A program made the translations under genes and the position numbers. A stretch of DNA of 64,000 nucleotides from Trinickia soli. GTDB taxonomy: Bacteria; Pseudomonadota; Gammaproteobacteria; Burkholderiales; Burkholderiaceae. Shown in pieces: positions 1 to 8,506 of this stretch (the first letter of the stretch is position 1; each line of letters opens with the position of its first letter). The notes below the pieces were generated by a model that was not told the DNA's origin, ran no database searches, and saw only the letters and a program-made list of their open reading frames with translations. Where the stretch lies: assembly GCF_002879855.1 (NCBI RefSeq), contig NZ_PNYB01000028.1, positions 1 through 64,000 of the forward strand. The letters are read 5' to 3'.

Positions 1-198
1 CCCTACCTCAATACTAGTGTGAGACTTGATACTTTCGCTATCGGCCAGATCCGAAGACCCAACCTCGCGTTCGCTATCAAGCGCCCACACTTATCGGCTG
101 TAAATTTTTAAAGATCGCGTCGCTTGACCGCCGGCAGCACCTGAAGAACCTTCCCTTCCGGTACCGCCCGTCTTGCGTTGCTGCGTCAGCAGCAGAGA
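1..198 (-). other. 5' leader of an rRNA operon (16S gene lies beyond the left edge)
   Basis: Read on the minus strand, this stretch runs from a strong promoter into a leader with an ATCTTTAAAAATT stretch, the element ACAGCCGATAAGTGTGGGCG and, near the edge, TATCAAGTCTCACACTAG. I recognise these as the conserved pre-16S leader of Burkholderia-type rRNA operons, just before the mature 16S start. No rRNA gene body is inside the window. The operon transcribes leftwards. Identification rests on remembered leader sequence plus the promoter architecture; the expected 16S 5' end lies outside the window. Confidence 0.75.
105..116 (-). promoter_or_regulatory. boxA-like antitermination element in the rRNA leader
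   Basis: On the minus strand this reads CGATCTTTAAAA, close to the boxA core (TGCTCTTTAA) where NusB/NusE-type antitermination factors load on rRNA transcripts. It lies about 90 nt downstream of the predicted start of transcription and just ahead of the conserved leader element. The assignment is by similarity and position only. Confidence 0.5.
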
Positions 199-204
199 AA
201 CGAG

Positions 205-233
205 ATTATGCAGAGTGTTTCGCATCGCGTCAA
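205..233 (-). promoter_or_regulatory. rrn P1-type sigma70 promoter
   Basis: On the minus strand a -35 box TTGACG (228-233) is followed after exactly 17 bp by a -10 box CATAAT (205-210). Directly upstream (about 234-260) lies an A/T-rich stretch with runs of T and A, fitting an UP element for the RNA polymerase alpha subunits. Near-consensus boxes, ideal spacing, an UP element and the rRNA leader downstream together mark this as a ribosomal RNA promoter. Confidence 0.8.
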
Positions 234-358
234 CTGTTTTTTTAGCTTTTCGCTTAAAACCTGTTGCCGCCGGCGCCGCTTCGTCGCCGCCTCACAAAGG
301 AGGAAGCGAATAGTAGGTCAAACACACCCGCGATGACAAGGGTGTGACGCAACTTTTT

Positions 359-1654
359 TTAGTGGCGGCGCGCCGCCGTGACGACAGCTTCGAGCGGCAC
401 CGCCGCAGCCATCGCTTCATACCCCTCGTCGCTCGGGTGGATGTGATCGCCACTATCGAAGCGCCGCTGCAGACGGTCAGGGTGCGCGGGGTCGCGCAAT
501 GCGGCATCGAAATCGACGACGCCGTCGAACGCATGGCTGTTGCGCACCCAGTCGTTCACCGCTGCGCGCACCGCCTCACGAGCGGGCGGCAACGAGGCGG
601 GCGTCAGCGTGGCGCCGAAAATGCGCACGCCGCTCTGGTGCGCCCGCTCGATGAGTCTGCGGTAGCCCTCCGTCAGATCGCGCGCCGTCACGGCGGTATG
701 CGGCGCGTCGCAATCCAGGCCCGCATGCGGCGGCATCGACGCGAAGTTGATGTCGTTGATGCCAATCAGCACGAGCACGGCCGTCACCCCCGCGTGACCC
801 AGCGCGTCGCGATCGAAGCGGCGCTCGAGCGCCTGTCCATAACACGATGAATCATTGAGCAGACGGTTGCCGCTGATGCCCAGGTTGAGGATAGCCACGG
901 GCTCGTCCCCGGCCCCTTGCAGCCGACGCCCGAACGCGTCCGGCCAGCGCCGGTTTCGATTCAGACTCGAGCGCAGGCCGTCCGTAATGGAGTCCCCGAT
1001 CGCCGCGATTGCCACCCCGCGCGGCGCCTGTACGTCAAGCGCGCTGACCCACGCCGATTCGGTGAACTTGCGCGTGTACGCGGCAGGCGCCGCGTCGGCG
1101 GAGTGATCACCAGGCGCCGACACATAGTTGATTTGGTTCGCTACCCGATGCCAGGCGGTCATCGCCTGCGATGGCCCGGCCACGAGGCTGATCGCGTACG
1201 GTTCGCCCGCCGTGACTGTCGTTTGGATCGGATCGCTGTACGCTTCCGCGCCGGCCCTCAACACGATCGACGGCTTCCCGCCGAAGGTCACGCGCACGGA
1301 CGTGCCCGGTTGCGTCGCCGCGCCGCCCGCGGACTGCGCGAGCGCGACGCCGGCCAGCGTAAGCGGCGCCCGCCCGTCGACGTTGCTGATCCGAATGCGC
1401 ACGCCCTTGCCCGAGATCGTCGGATAGACGATTTGCCTGACCGTGCGCCCCGCTACTTCGGGCGTGCGGTAAAGAGGCGGCGGATTGGAGAGATCGGGGA
1501 TCGACTGCATGGCCGATGCCCACGCGGTAACCCAACCGCTCGAAACGACGGCCGGCGCGGCAGCCTGCGCAGTGGACGCGATACAAGCCAGAAAAAGCAG
1601 GGACGCGCCTGATGCGCGGACGGCTCGCAAAATGGGGTTGGACCAATCATTCAT
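359..1654 (-). CDS. Secreted SGNH/GDSL-family hydrolase
   Basis: 431-aa protein of the SGNH hydrolase superfamily (lipase/esterase/carbohydrate-esterase fold). The four blocks are visible: nucleophile block IGDSITDG, the block II glycine in LGISGNR, block III GIND and the Asp-His pair in DHIHPS near the C-terminus. The ORF stays open up to 1774, but the start at 1654 gives a clean Sec signal peptide (MNDWSNPILRAV... hydrophobic core... ending AQA) and is preferred; no good Shine-Dalgarno helps the choice. An N-terminal domain of about 190 residues precedes the catalytic block, as in related Burkholderia proteins. It is divergent from the lipoprotein gene at 1838. The substrate cannot be told from sequence. 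Confidence 0.85.
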   Translation of the reverse strand: MNDWSNPILRAVRASGASLLFLACIASTAQAAAPAVVSSGWVTAWASAMQSIPDLSNPPPLYRTPEVAGRTVRQIVYPTISGKGVRIRISNVDGRAPLTLAGVALAQSAGGAATQPGTSVRVTFGGKPSIVLRAGAEAYSDPIQTTVTAGEPYAISLVAGPSQAMTAWHRVANQINYVSAPGDHSADAAPAAYTRKFTESAWVSALDVQAPRGVAIAAIGDSITDGLRSSLNRNRRWPDAFGRRLQGAGDEPVAILNLGISGNRLLNDSSCYGQALERRFDRDALGHAGVTAVLVLIGINDINFASMPPHAGLDCDAPHTAVTARDLTEGYRRLIERAHQSGVRIFGATLTPASLPPAREAVRAAVNDWVRNSHAFDGVVDFDAALRDPAHPDRLQRRFDSGDHIHPSDEGYEAMAAAVPLEAVVTAARRH

Positions 1655-1837
1655 CGGCGTGCGGGATTTCGGGACAGAAACGGAATTGTGCCTCATGAGA
1701 AGAACGATGACGGGCCCAAGCGGGGCGCGCCAAGCTGGGGTGGTGGCCCGAGGCGTGCGCACCCGAATCCGCATTCGTCAGTTTTAATCATCGGGCCGAG
1801 GCTGCCGATAAAGCACTTCTCAGTCTCGGAGATCAAA

Positions 1838-2230
1838 GTGAAAGCGCCTATCCGCTCGCTTATCTGCCTTCTTGTCGTCGCGGCCCTATCCGGGTGCGCG
1901 CAGTTGCAGGCGCTTCGGTCCGACGGGCCGCAGCAATCGGCGTCCGCAACTCAGACACCGACCCCGGTCGTCGACTTCACGATCCCGCCCGACGCGCTCG
2001 GCGCACGCGATCCTCATCTCACCGCGATCCTCGGGAAGGTTGGCGCGGTCGCCTCGAAACAATCGCAACCCACGACGATCCGCGTCGCCGCGCTGGCACA
2101 GGACTTCCCGTACCTGAACCAGGCGATCAAGCGCGGCATCGCACCCTCGCGCGCCGCGACCATCCGACTCGAAGACCTTGCCGTAGGCAGCTGTCAGCCC
2201 TACCGGATCCAGCTCGGACCTACCGAATAG
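1838..2230 (+). CDS. Small lipoprotein of unknown function
   Basis: 130-aa protein starting with GTG at 1838, placed there by a GGAG ribosome binding site at 1828-1831 and by the lipoprotein signal that follows (VKAPIRSLICLLVVAALSGC, lipobox LSGC). The mature part is polar, begins with a low-complexity Gln/Ser/Thr stretch and ends in a compact segment with one Cys (GSCQPYRIQL). I recognise no family. The next two genes on the same strand also encode exported proteins, the last a lytic transglycosylase, so a role in an envelope-spanning structure is possible but only inferred. Confidence 0.7.
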   Translation: MKAPIRSLICLLVVAALSGCAQLQALRSDGPQQSASATQTPTPVVDFTIPPDALGARDPHLTAILGKVGAVASKQSQPTTIRVAALAQDFPYLNQAIKRGIAPSRAATIRLEDLAVGSCQPYRIQLGPTE

Positions 2231-2245
2231 CTTATGGAGACGACC

Positions 2246-2674
2246 ATGTTTCGCTACTTCGCGCTCCGGTTGGCCGGATGCCTGTGCCTCGCAACAGCAC
2301 TGCCGATTCATGCCCAGACGAGTCCGCACGGCGGTGCATCGCCGCTGTCAACCAAGGCAGCAGCGGAAGCTGCGGGCCCGAACGAATTGTTTCCGCCGCT
2401 GCCGTCTCTGGCTTCGTTGCCCCCTTCGTCGGCACAGCAACTGGAAGAAGACGCCGCCCCCGTCACCAAAGCCCGTCGCTCTGGCAAGAAGACCCGACGC
2501 GCGGCACCGCGCAAAGCCGTCGAAGCGACGGTCCGCGTCATCGTCAGCGATGAATCGCAGGCTTACCTGGCCGCCGTCGAACGCACGCTCGACAATGCGC
2601 TGCGCGAAACACCCCACGATCCGCGCGATCGGCTCGCGCCGTCGGGCGCGGTCTCGGTGGCAGACGTCCGTTGA
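2246..2674 (+). CDS. Exported protein of unknown function
   Basis: 142-aa protein with an N-terminal signal sequence (MFRYFALRLAGCLCLATALP, cleavage near IHAQ). A GGAG at 2236-2239 lies 6 nt before the ATG at 2246, which favours this start over the in-frame ATG at 2234. The mature part is Ala/Pro/Ser-rich, with a basic middle (RRSGKKTRR) and an acidic, possibly helical C-terminal region. No family is recognised. It lies 15 nt after the lipoprotein gene and 37 nt before the transglycosylase gene, so the three are probably co-transcribed. Confidence 0.65.
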   Translation: MFRYFALRLAGCLCLATALPIHAQTSPHGGASPLSTKAAAEAAGPNELFPPLPSLASLPPSSAQQLEEDAAPVTKARRSGKKTRRAAPRKAVEATVRVIVSDESQAYLAAVERTLDNALRETPHDPRDRLAPSGAVSVADVR

Positions 2675-2711
2675 CAGCGCGCTTCGCCCCTCAGCCGTTG
2701 GAGATCGCCAG

Positions 2712-3191
2712 ATGAGAACCGACTTTGCCGCCAGTGTTTGCAGCTCACGTGCGCGACTGACCGGGGTCGTGCTCGGGGTAGCCTGCTTGCTCGGCGCAGC
2801 CGGCGCGGCGCGCGCGCAAGAGGATTGCTTCGCACGCGCCGGCGCCTACCAGGGGGTCAATCCGCTCGTTCTGCGCGCGATCGCGTGGTACGAATCGAAG
2901 GGCAACCCCAACGCCGTTCACCGCAATGCCGACGGCAGCATCGACGTCGGCCAGGCTCAGATCAACTCCGTGCATTTCGCCGAGCTGCGCCGTTATGGCG
3001 TACCGCCGGGCGCACTGAAGGATGCCTGCGTCAATACCTACGTTGCGGCATGGATGCTCAAGCAAAAGATGATTCGCTACGGCAACACGTGGCACGCGAT
3101 CGGCGCCTATCACTCGGAGACGCCTTCGTTACGCGATCAGTACGCACGCAGCATCCATGGCGTGCTCGTGTCATGGGGCGTGGCGAAATAG
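2712..3191 (+). CDS. IagB/VirB1-like lytic transglycosylase
   Basis: 159-aa periplasmic peptidoglycan lytic transglycosylase of the small, specialised type that opens the cell wall locally for secretion or pilus machines. After a signal peptide (to ARAQ) comes an SLT domain with the catalytic Glu in WYESKGNPNAV, the substrate-binding block VGQAQINS and the late AYHSE block. Size and motif order match IagB, VirB1 and PilT-associated enzymes rather than large Slt/Mlt proteins. It is last in a three-gene set of exported proteins, but no secretion apparatus is encoded nearby, which is unusual for this type. Confidence 0.85.
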   Translation: MRTDFAASVCSSRARLTGVVLGVACLLGAAGAARAQEDCFARAGAYQGVNPLVLRAIAWYESKGNPNAVHRNADGSIDVGQAQINSVHFAELRRYGVPPGALKDACVNTYVAAWMLKQKMIRYGNTWHAIGAYHSETPSLRDQYARSIHGVLVSWGVAK

Positions 3192-3238
3192 CGCGCGGCG
3201 CGCTCGTGCCGCCGGCGGGGCATGTGCCGGAGCGGCGC

Positions 3239-3421
3239 CTATTGCCGCTGCTGCGTGATGATCTGGTATCCGGGATCGGCGCACTCGTGCGCGGCGCGCT
3301 CCGCCTCTTCATAGGAAAGGAAGTGCTCGGCCTCCTCGAACGAGGCGGTAAAGCCAATGTCGCCATCCTCTCCCGGGCAAAGGTATTGCTCGCCGATCTT
3401 CACGAAATATACGGTCGCCAT
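3239..3421 (-). CDS. Small acidic protein, hypothetical
   Basis: 60-aa protein, compact and acidic, with aromatic residues and two Cys (YLCPG and HECAD). No signal peptide or membrane segment. It lies alone between the transglycosylase gene and the paa promoter, on the opposite strand to both. Composition and clean ends resemble conserved small Burkholderia proteins, but I do not recognise a domain and no convincing Shine-Dalgarno is visible, so it is a moderate call. Confidence 0.5.
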   Translation of the reverse strand: MATVYFVKIGEQYLCPGEDGDIGFTASFEEAEHFLSYEEAERAAHECADPGYQIITQQRQ

Positions 3422-3564
3422 GGTCGGAACGCACGAGGCGTCGGCTGGAACACGATGCTTTCAGTCTAGCAGGCCATAGTCTGACCGCGAGCCCTGTCTG
3501 GCTTCGGCCCGGCCATCCTTTCTTTGGTCGATCGGATCCCGTCGCCTCAAAAAAATAATTTATT

Positions 3565-3590
3565 AACCGACCGGTCGGTTGGTTTATACT
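3565..3590 (+). promoter_or_regulatory. PaaR-type operator overlapping the paaA promoter
   Basis: A perfect 16-bp palindrome, AACCGACCGGTCGGTT (3565-3580), sits directly before a -10 box TATACT (3585-3590); a weak -35 candidate (TTAACC, 3563-3568) overlaps its left edge. Palindromes of this kind are bound by the TetR-type regulator PaaR in Burkholderia-group paa promoters. A dimer here would cover the spacer and block RNA polymerase. paaR itself lies downstream of the operon at 7655. Transcription would start roughly 30 nt before the paaA ATG. Confidence 0.8.
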
Positions 3591-3625
3591 CGCGGCAACG
3601 TACAACTCAGGACGAGATCGTTCCC

Positions 3626-4624
3626 ATGTATACGCAATCCCTCGATATTCCGGGCAACGTCGCGGCGCTCGATACGGGCGCGGCGTCGCCCGAGCAACAA
3701 CGCTTTGACGCCGTCGTCGCCGCCGACGGCAAGATCGAGCCGCAGGACTGGATGCCCGACGCCTACCGCAAGACGCTTGTGCGGCAGATCTCGCAGCACG
3801 CGCATTCGGAGATCGTCGGCATGCTGCCCGAGGGCAACTGGATTTCACGCGCACCGAGCCTGAAGCGCAAGGCGATCCTGCTCGCGAAGGTGCAGGACGA
3901 GGGCGGCCACGGGCTCTATCTCTATAGCGCCTGCGAAACCCTCGGCGTCTCGCGCGATGAGCTCATCGACGCGCTGCACAGCGGTCGCGCCAAGTACTCG
4001 AGCATCTTCAACTACCCGACGCCCACGTGGGCCGACGTCGGCGTGATCGGTTGGCTCGTCGACGGCGCCGCGATCATGAACCAGATTCCGCTCTGCCGCT
4101 GTACCTACGGTCCTTATGCCCGCGCCATGATCCGCATTTGCAAGGAGGAGTCGTTCCATCAGCGTCAAGGCTACGACGCCCTGCTCGCCATGATGAAAGG
4201 TACCGACGCGCAGCGCGAACTCGTGCAGCAGGCTGTCGATCGCTGGTGGTGGCCGGTGCTCATGATGTTCGGCCCGAGCGATAAGGATTCCGTCCACAGC
4301 AATCAATCGGCGAAGTGGGGCATCAAGCGGATTTCGAACGACGATCTGCGCCAGAAATTCGTCGATGCCACGGTCGAGCAAGCGAAGGTGCTCGGCGTCA
4401 CGCTGCCCGATCCCGACCTCAAATGGAACGAGGAACGCGGACACTTCGACTACGGCGCGATCGACTGGGACGAGTTTTGGCGTGTCGTCGGCGGCGACGG
4501 CCCGTGCAACCGGGAGCGCCTCGCCACACGCGTGAAAGCGCACGACGAAGGCGCCTGGGTGCGCGAAGCAGCGCTCGCCCATGCCGAAAAAGTTCGCCAG
4601 CGCGCGCAACAACAAGCGGCTTGA
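3626..4624 (+). CDS. paaA: Phenylacetyl-CoA epoxidase catalytic subunit PaaA
   Basis: 332-aa di-iron ferritin-like oxygenase subunit that forms the ring 1,2-epoxide of phenylacetyl-CoA, the first committed step of aerobic phenylacetate breakdown. The carboxylate-bridged di-iron ligands are visible as E..(x2)H-type pairs, for example VQDEGGHG and [10 protein letters not shown]. Length and ends match the family. The start [10 protein letters not shown] at 3626 follows the promoter/operator; the longer open frame would run through the operator and is rejected. First gene of paaABCDE, with PaaC as its structural partner. Confidence 0.97.
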   Translation: MYTQSLDIPGNVAALDTGAASPEQQRFDAVVAADGKIEPQDWMPDAYRKTLVRQISQHAHSEIVGMLPEGNWISRAPSLKRKAILLAKVQDEGGHGLYLYSACETLGVSRDELIDALHSGRAKYSSIFNYPTPTWADVGVIGWLVDGAAIMNQIPLCRCTYGPYARAMIRICKEESFHQRQGYDALLAMMKGTDAQRELVQQAVDRWWWPVLMMFGPSDKDSVHSNQSAKWGIKRISNDDLRQKFVDATVEQAKVLGVTLPDPDLKWNEERGHFDYGAIDWDEFWRVVGGDGPCNRERLATRVKAHDEGAWVREAALAHAEKVRQRAQQQAA

Positions 4625-4681
4625 TACACCGCCGGGCGGTAGCCGATCGCCCGGTTCTACCAAGGATTCAGGAGTCAGTTC

Positions 4682-4966
4682 ATGAACAAGGAATGGCCGA
4701 TTTGGGAAGTGTTCGTGCGCAGCAAGCAGGGCCTCGATCACAAGCATTGCGGCAGCCTGCATGCCGCGGACGCGTCGATGGCGCTGCGCATGGCGCGCGA
4801 CGTCTATACGCGCCGCCAGGAAGGCGTGAGCATCTGGGTCGTGCCCGCCAGCGCGATCACCGCTTCCGACCCGAGCGAAAAGGCGGATTTGTTCGAGCCG
4901 GCCGGAGACAAGATCTACCGTCACCCGACCTTCTACACGCTACCCGACGCAGTCAACCACATGTAA
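4682..4966 (+). CDS. paaB: Phenylacetyl-CoA epoxidase subunit PaaB
   Basis: 94-aa small subunit that bridges PaaAC heterodimers in the epoxidase complex. The family hallmarks are clear: it begins EWPIWEVFVRSKQGLDHKH and contains the HAADASMALRMARDVYTRR block. Full length. An AGGAG ribosome binding site precedes the ATG. It lies 57 nt after paaA and 5 nt before paaC in the same operon. Confidence 0.97.
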   Translation: MNKEWPIWEVFVRSKQGLDHKHCGSLHAADASMALRMARDVYTRRQEGVSIWVVPASAITASDPSEKADLFEPAGDKIYRHPTFYTLPDAVNHM

Positions 4967-4971
4967 CCGTC

Positions 4972-5775
4972 ATGACGACCACGCCCGAACATCTTTCCTA
5001 CGTGCTGCGTCTTGCCGACAACGCGCTGATCCTCGGTCAGCGCAATGCCGAGTGGTGCGGGCACGGGCCCGTTCTCGAAGAGGACATCGCGCTCGCCAAC
5101 ATGAGCCTCGACCTGATCGGGCAGGCCCGCATGCTCTATTCGCACGCAGCGACGCTCGAACAATTGCTGACCGGCGCGAAGAAGACCGAGGACGATTACG
5201 CCTACTTCCGCGCCGAACGCGAATTCGCCAACTATACGTTGGTCGAGTTGCCGCATCGCGGCCCGCTGAGCGGCACGGCGAGCAGCAGCCGCGATTACGC
5301 GGTGACGATCGTGCGCAATTACCTCTATACCGCGCTGATGGCGCATATCTGGACCGCGCTCGAAGGGTCGAAGGACGCGCAACTGGCGGCGATCGCCTCG
5401 AAGGCGATCAAGGAAACGCGCTATCAATTGCAGCATGCGCGCGAGTGGCTCATTCGTTTCGGTGACGGCACGGAAGAATCGCATCGCCGTGCGCAGGCCG
5501 CGCTCGATCATCTGATGCCCTACCTGCGCGAGTGCTTCGCGGCCGATCCCATTGAAGACGCGGTGGCAGCCGCGGGCGTCGGCGTGCGCGCCGCGGACTT
5601 CGAGGCCGATTGGCAGCGCGACGTGCAAGCCACGCTCGCCGAAGCACCGCTGACGATGCCCGCGCCGGTGCAACACATCACCACGGGCAAGCTCGGCGAG
5701 CATTCGGAGCATATGGGCTTCCTGCTCGCGGAAATGCAGAGCCTCGCCCGCCAGCATCCTGGCGCGACCTGGTGA
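4972..5775 (+). CDS. paaC: Phenylacetyl-CoA epoxidase structural subunit PaaC
   Basis: 267-aa ferritin-like helical protein that pairs with PaaA but does not itself hold the active di-iron site. Family features include the start YVLRLADNALILGQRN, the EWCGHGP segment and the C-terminal GKLGEHSEHMGFLL block. The ATG at 4972 is 5 nt after the paaB stop, so translation is probably coupled. A longer open frame reaches back into paaB and is not used. Confidence 0.96.
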   Translation: MTTTPEHLSYVLRLADNALILGQRNAEWCGHGPVLEEDIALANMSLDLIGQARMLYSHAATLEQLLTGAKKTEDDYAYFRAEREFANYTLVELPHRGPLSGTASSSRDYAVTIVRNYLYTALMAHIWTALEGSKDAQLAAIASKAIKETRYQLQHAREWLIRFGDGTEESHRRAQAALDHLMPYLRECFAADPIEDAVAAAGVGVRAADFEADWQRDVQATLAEAPLTMPAPVQHITTGKLGEHSEHMGFLLAEMQSLARQHPGATW

Positions 5776-5816
5776 TCGAATGAAGCCGTCGTCGACTGTT
5801 TTTCCGGTTCGTCAAA

Positions 5817-6383
5817 ATGCCAAGCACATCTGACTGTTTCGACTTCGCTGAAAAGCAAGCCGGCACGAGCGGCGACGAAGCGCTCGCCCGCGCCTGGTCC
5901 GTGCTCGAATCGGTACCTGATCCGGAAATCCCGGTGGTCTCTATCAGAGAGCTTGGTATTTTGCGCAGTGTCGAGCGCGGCGAAGACGGCGCGCTGGAAG
6001 TCGTGATCACGCCGACTTACTCGGGGTGCCCGGCGATGGCGCATATCGCTGAAGACATCGGGCACGCGCTCGAGCGGGCGGGTTTGACGCCACATCGGAT
6101 CAAGACCGTCCTCGCGCCTGCGTGGACCACCGACTGGATCACCGACGAAGCGCGCGAGAAGCTGCGCGCCTACGGCATCGCGCCGCCCGGCGGCCGCTGC
6201 GCGAGCGCAGCGGCCGGCGAGCAAACCATTCGCTTCGTGCCGCGCCCGGACGCCGCGCCGGCCTGCCCGCAATGCGGCTCGATCCATACGGAGCGCCTCG
6301 CGCAGTTCGGCTCGACGGCCTGCAAGGCGCTCTACCGATGCCTCGACTGCCGCGAACCCTTCGATTACTTCAAGCCCTACTGA
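5817..6383 (+). CDS. paaD: Phenylacetate degradation protein PaaD (Fe-S assembly type)
   Basis: 188-aa MIP18/DUF59-type protein needed for maturation of the PaaABCE enzyme, probably iron or Fe-S delivery. The N-terminal half has the DUF59 signature (SVPDPEIPVVSIRELGI, then TPTYSGCPAM). The C-terminus holds a zinc-ribbon-like pair, CPQCGS and CLDC, typical of PaaD. Same operon, 41 nt after paaC and 5 nt before paaE. Essential in known systems although not a subunit of the purified complex. Confidence 0.95.
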   Translation: MPSTSDCFDFAEKQAGTSGDEALARAWSVLESVPDPEIPVVSIRELGILRSVERGEDGALEVVITPTYSGCPAMAHIAEDIGHALERAGLTPHRIKTVLAPAWTTDWITDEAREKLRAYGIAPPGGRCASAAAGEQTIRFVPRPDAAPACPQCGSIHTERLAQFGSTACKALYRCLDCREPFDYFKPY

Positions 6384-6388
6384 AACCT

Positions 6389-7477
6389 ATGACGACTCCG
6401 CAATTCCATTCGCTGCGCATCCGCGAGGTACGGCCCGAGACCGCCGATGCGGTTTCGGTTTCGTTCGAAGTCCCGCCCGAACTGCGCGAGCAATATCGCT
6501 TCACGCAAGGGCAATTCGTGACCCTGAAGGCCCACGTCGACGGCGAGGAGACGCGGCGCTCTTATTCGATCTGCGTAGGCGTGACGGACTATGACCGCGA
6601 CGGCGAGCTGCGCATCGGCATCAAGCGTGTGCGCGGCGGGCGCTTTTCGAACTTCGCGTTCGATACGCTGCAGGCCGGTCATGCGATCGACGTCATGACG
6701 CCCGACGGCCGCTTCTTTACGCATCTGAACGCCGAGCAGGGCAAGCAATATGTCGCCTTCGCCGGCGGCTCCGGCATCACGCCCGTGCTGGCAATCGTCA
6801 AGACGACGCTCGATATGGAACCGCGCAGCACCTTCACGCTGATCTACGGCAACCGCAGCGTCGATGCGATTATGTTCGCCGAAGAACTCGAAGATCTGAA
6901 GAACCGCTACATGAACCGGTTCGTGCTGTACCACGTGTTGTCCGACGATATGCAGGACGTCGAGTTGTTCAACGGCGTGCTCGATCAGGCGAAATGCGCC
7001 GCATTTCTCGAGACGTTGGTGCCGGCGGCTTCGATCGACGAAGCATTCATTTGCGGCCCCGCGCCGATGATGGATGCAGCCGAGGCGGCGCTCAAGGCCG
7101 CCGGCGTGGAGCCGTCGAAGGTTCACGTCGAGCGCTTCGGTTCGCCGCTGCCGCAAGCGGGCGCAGCGCCCGTCGAGATCACCGAGGAAACGCCGGCTGC
7201 GGAGCTCGAGATCATTATCGACGGCAAGCGTCGCAAGATGCGGCTGCCGTATGAAGGGGCGAGCCTGCTCGATGTCGGCTTGCACGCGGGCCTCGCGCTG
7301 CCTTACGCCTGCAAGGGCGGCGTCTGCTGCACATGCCGGGCGAAGGTGCTCGAAGGCGAAGTGAAGATGGACAAGAACTACACGCTCGAAGAGCAGGAGA
7401 TCCGCGATGGCTTCGTGCTGACGTGCCAGTGCCATCCCGTCAGCGAGCGCGTGGTAGTCAGCTACGACGAGCGCTGA
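6389..7477 (+). CDS. paaE: Phenylacetyl-CoA epoxidase reductase PaaE
   Basis: 362-aa reductase that passes electrons from NAD(P)H through FAD and a plant-type [2Fe-2S] cluster to PaaA. Order of domains: an FAD-binding barrel with RRSYSIC, an NAD-binding domain with GGSGITPVLAI and FICGPAPMM, and a C-terminal ferredoxin domain with the cysteines of YACKGGVCCTCRAK and a later LTCQC. Full length. The ATG at 6389 is 5 nt after the paaD stop. Last gene of the local paa operon; paaGHIJKZ-type genes are not in this window. Confidence 0.97.
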   Translation: MTTPQFHSLRIREVRPETADAVSVSFEVPPELREQYRFTQGQFVTLKAHVDGEETRRSYSICVGVTDYDRDGELRIGIKRVRGGRFSNFAFDTLQAGHAIDVMTPDGRFFTHLNAEQGKQYVAFAGGSGITPVLAIVKTTLDMEPRSTFTLIYGNRSVDAIMFAEELEDLKNRYMNRFVLYHVLSDDMQDVELFNGVLDQAKCAAFLETLVPAASIDEAFICGPAPMMDAAEAALKAAGVEPSKVHVERFGSPLPQAGAAPVEITEETPAAELEIIIDGKRRKMRLPYEGASLLDVGLHAGLALPYACKGGVCCTCRAKVLEGEVKMDKNYTLEEQEIRDGFVLTCQCHPVSERVVVSYDER

Positions 7478-7654
7478 GCGTCCGTCGCCTTCGCCCGACC
7501 CGCGGCGCGTTTCGCGTAAACTAGCGCCGCGGCGGCCCGAAGCAAGGCGCCCCGGCAGCGGTTCACCCGCCGCGCGGCGCCCGCAAGCGACGATCAGGAA
7601 GAGACCAGCGGCTCCTCTCTTGTACCTCGGCCGGCCCGAAACGACGATAAGACC

Positions 7655-8275
7655 ATGGCCCGTACCCGAGCACCCGATCACGAAACCCAGCGCGAGCAAA
7701 TCCTTGAACTTGCCGCCGCCGCCTTTGCACAGACGAGCTACCCGAGCACGTCGATGGCGGAGCTTGCCGCCGCAAGCGGTACCTCCAAAGCACGGCTCTA
7801 TCACTATTACGAGAGCAAAGAAGCAATCCTGTTCGACCTGCTCGACCGCTACACGAAGCGGCTCATGCTGATCATCGCCGAGGTCGAAGGCGCGAGCCAG
7901 CGGCGCGGGTTGTCCGAGCGCGAGAGCTTTGCCGAACTCGTGCGCGCGTTCCTGACGGAGTACGAGACTTCGCACAGCCGGCACGTTGCGCTGCTCAACG
8001 ACGTGAAGTATCTGGTCGACAGCCAGCGCGAGGTCATTCTCGATCGACAGCGCGATATCGTCGCAGCCTTTGCGCGTCAGCTCTCGCGCGCCTACCCCGA
8101 ACGCGCCACGAAAGAAAACCAGACCGCGCTCACCATGATGGTGTTCGGCATGATCAATTGGACCTTCACCTGGCTCAAGCCCGGCGGACGTCTGGGCTAT
8201 CGCGAATTCGCGGACCAGGTCATCGACGTTCTCGAGCGGGGACTCGTCGGCGGTGTTGACCCGACGCAGCACTGA
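7655..8275 (+). CDS. paaR: TetR-family regulator, probably PaaR
   Basis: 206-aa TetR/AcrR regulator. The N-terminal helix-turn-helix is typical (SMAELAAASGTSKARLYHYY) and the C-terminal ligand domain is of the kind seen in betaproteobacterial PaaR, the phenylacetyl-CoA-responsive repressor of paa genes. It lies 177 nt after paaE on the same strand, and the palindrome at 3565-3580 is a matching target. Name inferred from position and family; ligand not shown by sequence. Confidence 0.85.
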   Translation: MARTRAPDHETQREQILELAAAAFAQTSYPSTSMAELAAASGTSKARLYHYYESKEAILFDLLDRYTKRLMLIIAEVEGASQRRGLSERESFAELVRAFLTEYETSHSRHVALLNDVKYLVDSQREVILDRQRDIVAAFARQLSRAYPERATKENQTALTMMVFGMINWTFTWLKPGGRLGYREFADQVIDVLERGLVGGVDPTQH

Positions 8276-8506
8276 ACGCTGCATCGCAGCATGCCTTTGG
8301 GCGGATGCAATCGGTCAAAATGACATGATGCGCATGCGCAACATAGAATTTTGTACCTAATAATCAGCCACTTACGGCCGACAACGCAGCAAATAGAAGC
8401 CGCCCTCGGGGTAAGATTCGGGTTTTCCCTAGTGATGCCGATGCGCATCGGGTAAAATTCGCACTGCGTCGCAACATGAGACGCATGACGAAAAGGAGAA
8501 CCCACG

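Noticed and set aside
6377-8284. Long minus-strand ORF of 635 codons opposite paaE and paaR
   Set aside because: paaE and paaR are unmistakable on the plus strand; the antisense frame has no domain and shadow-like composition.
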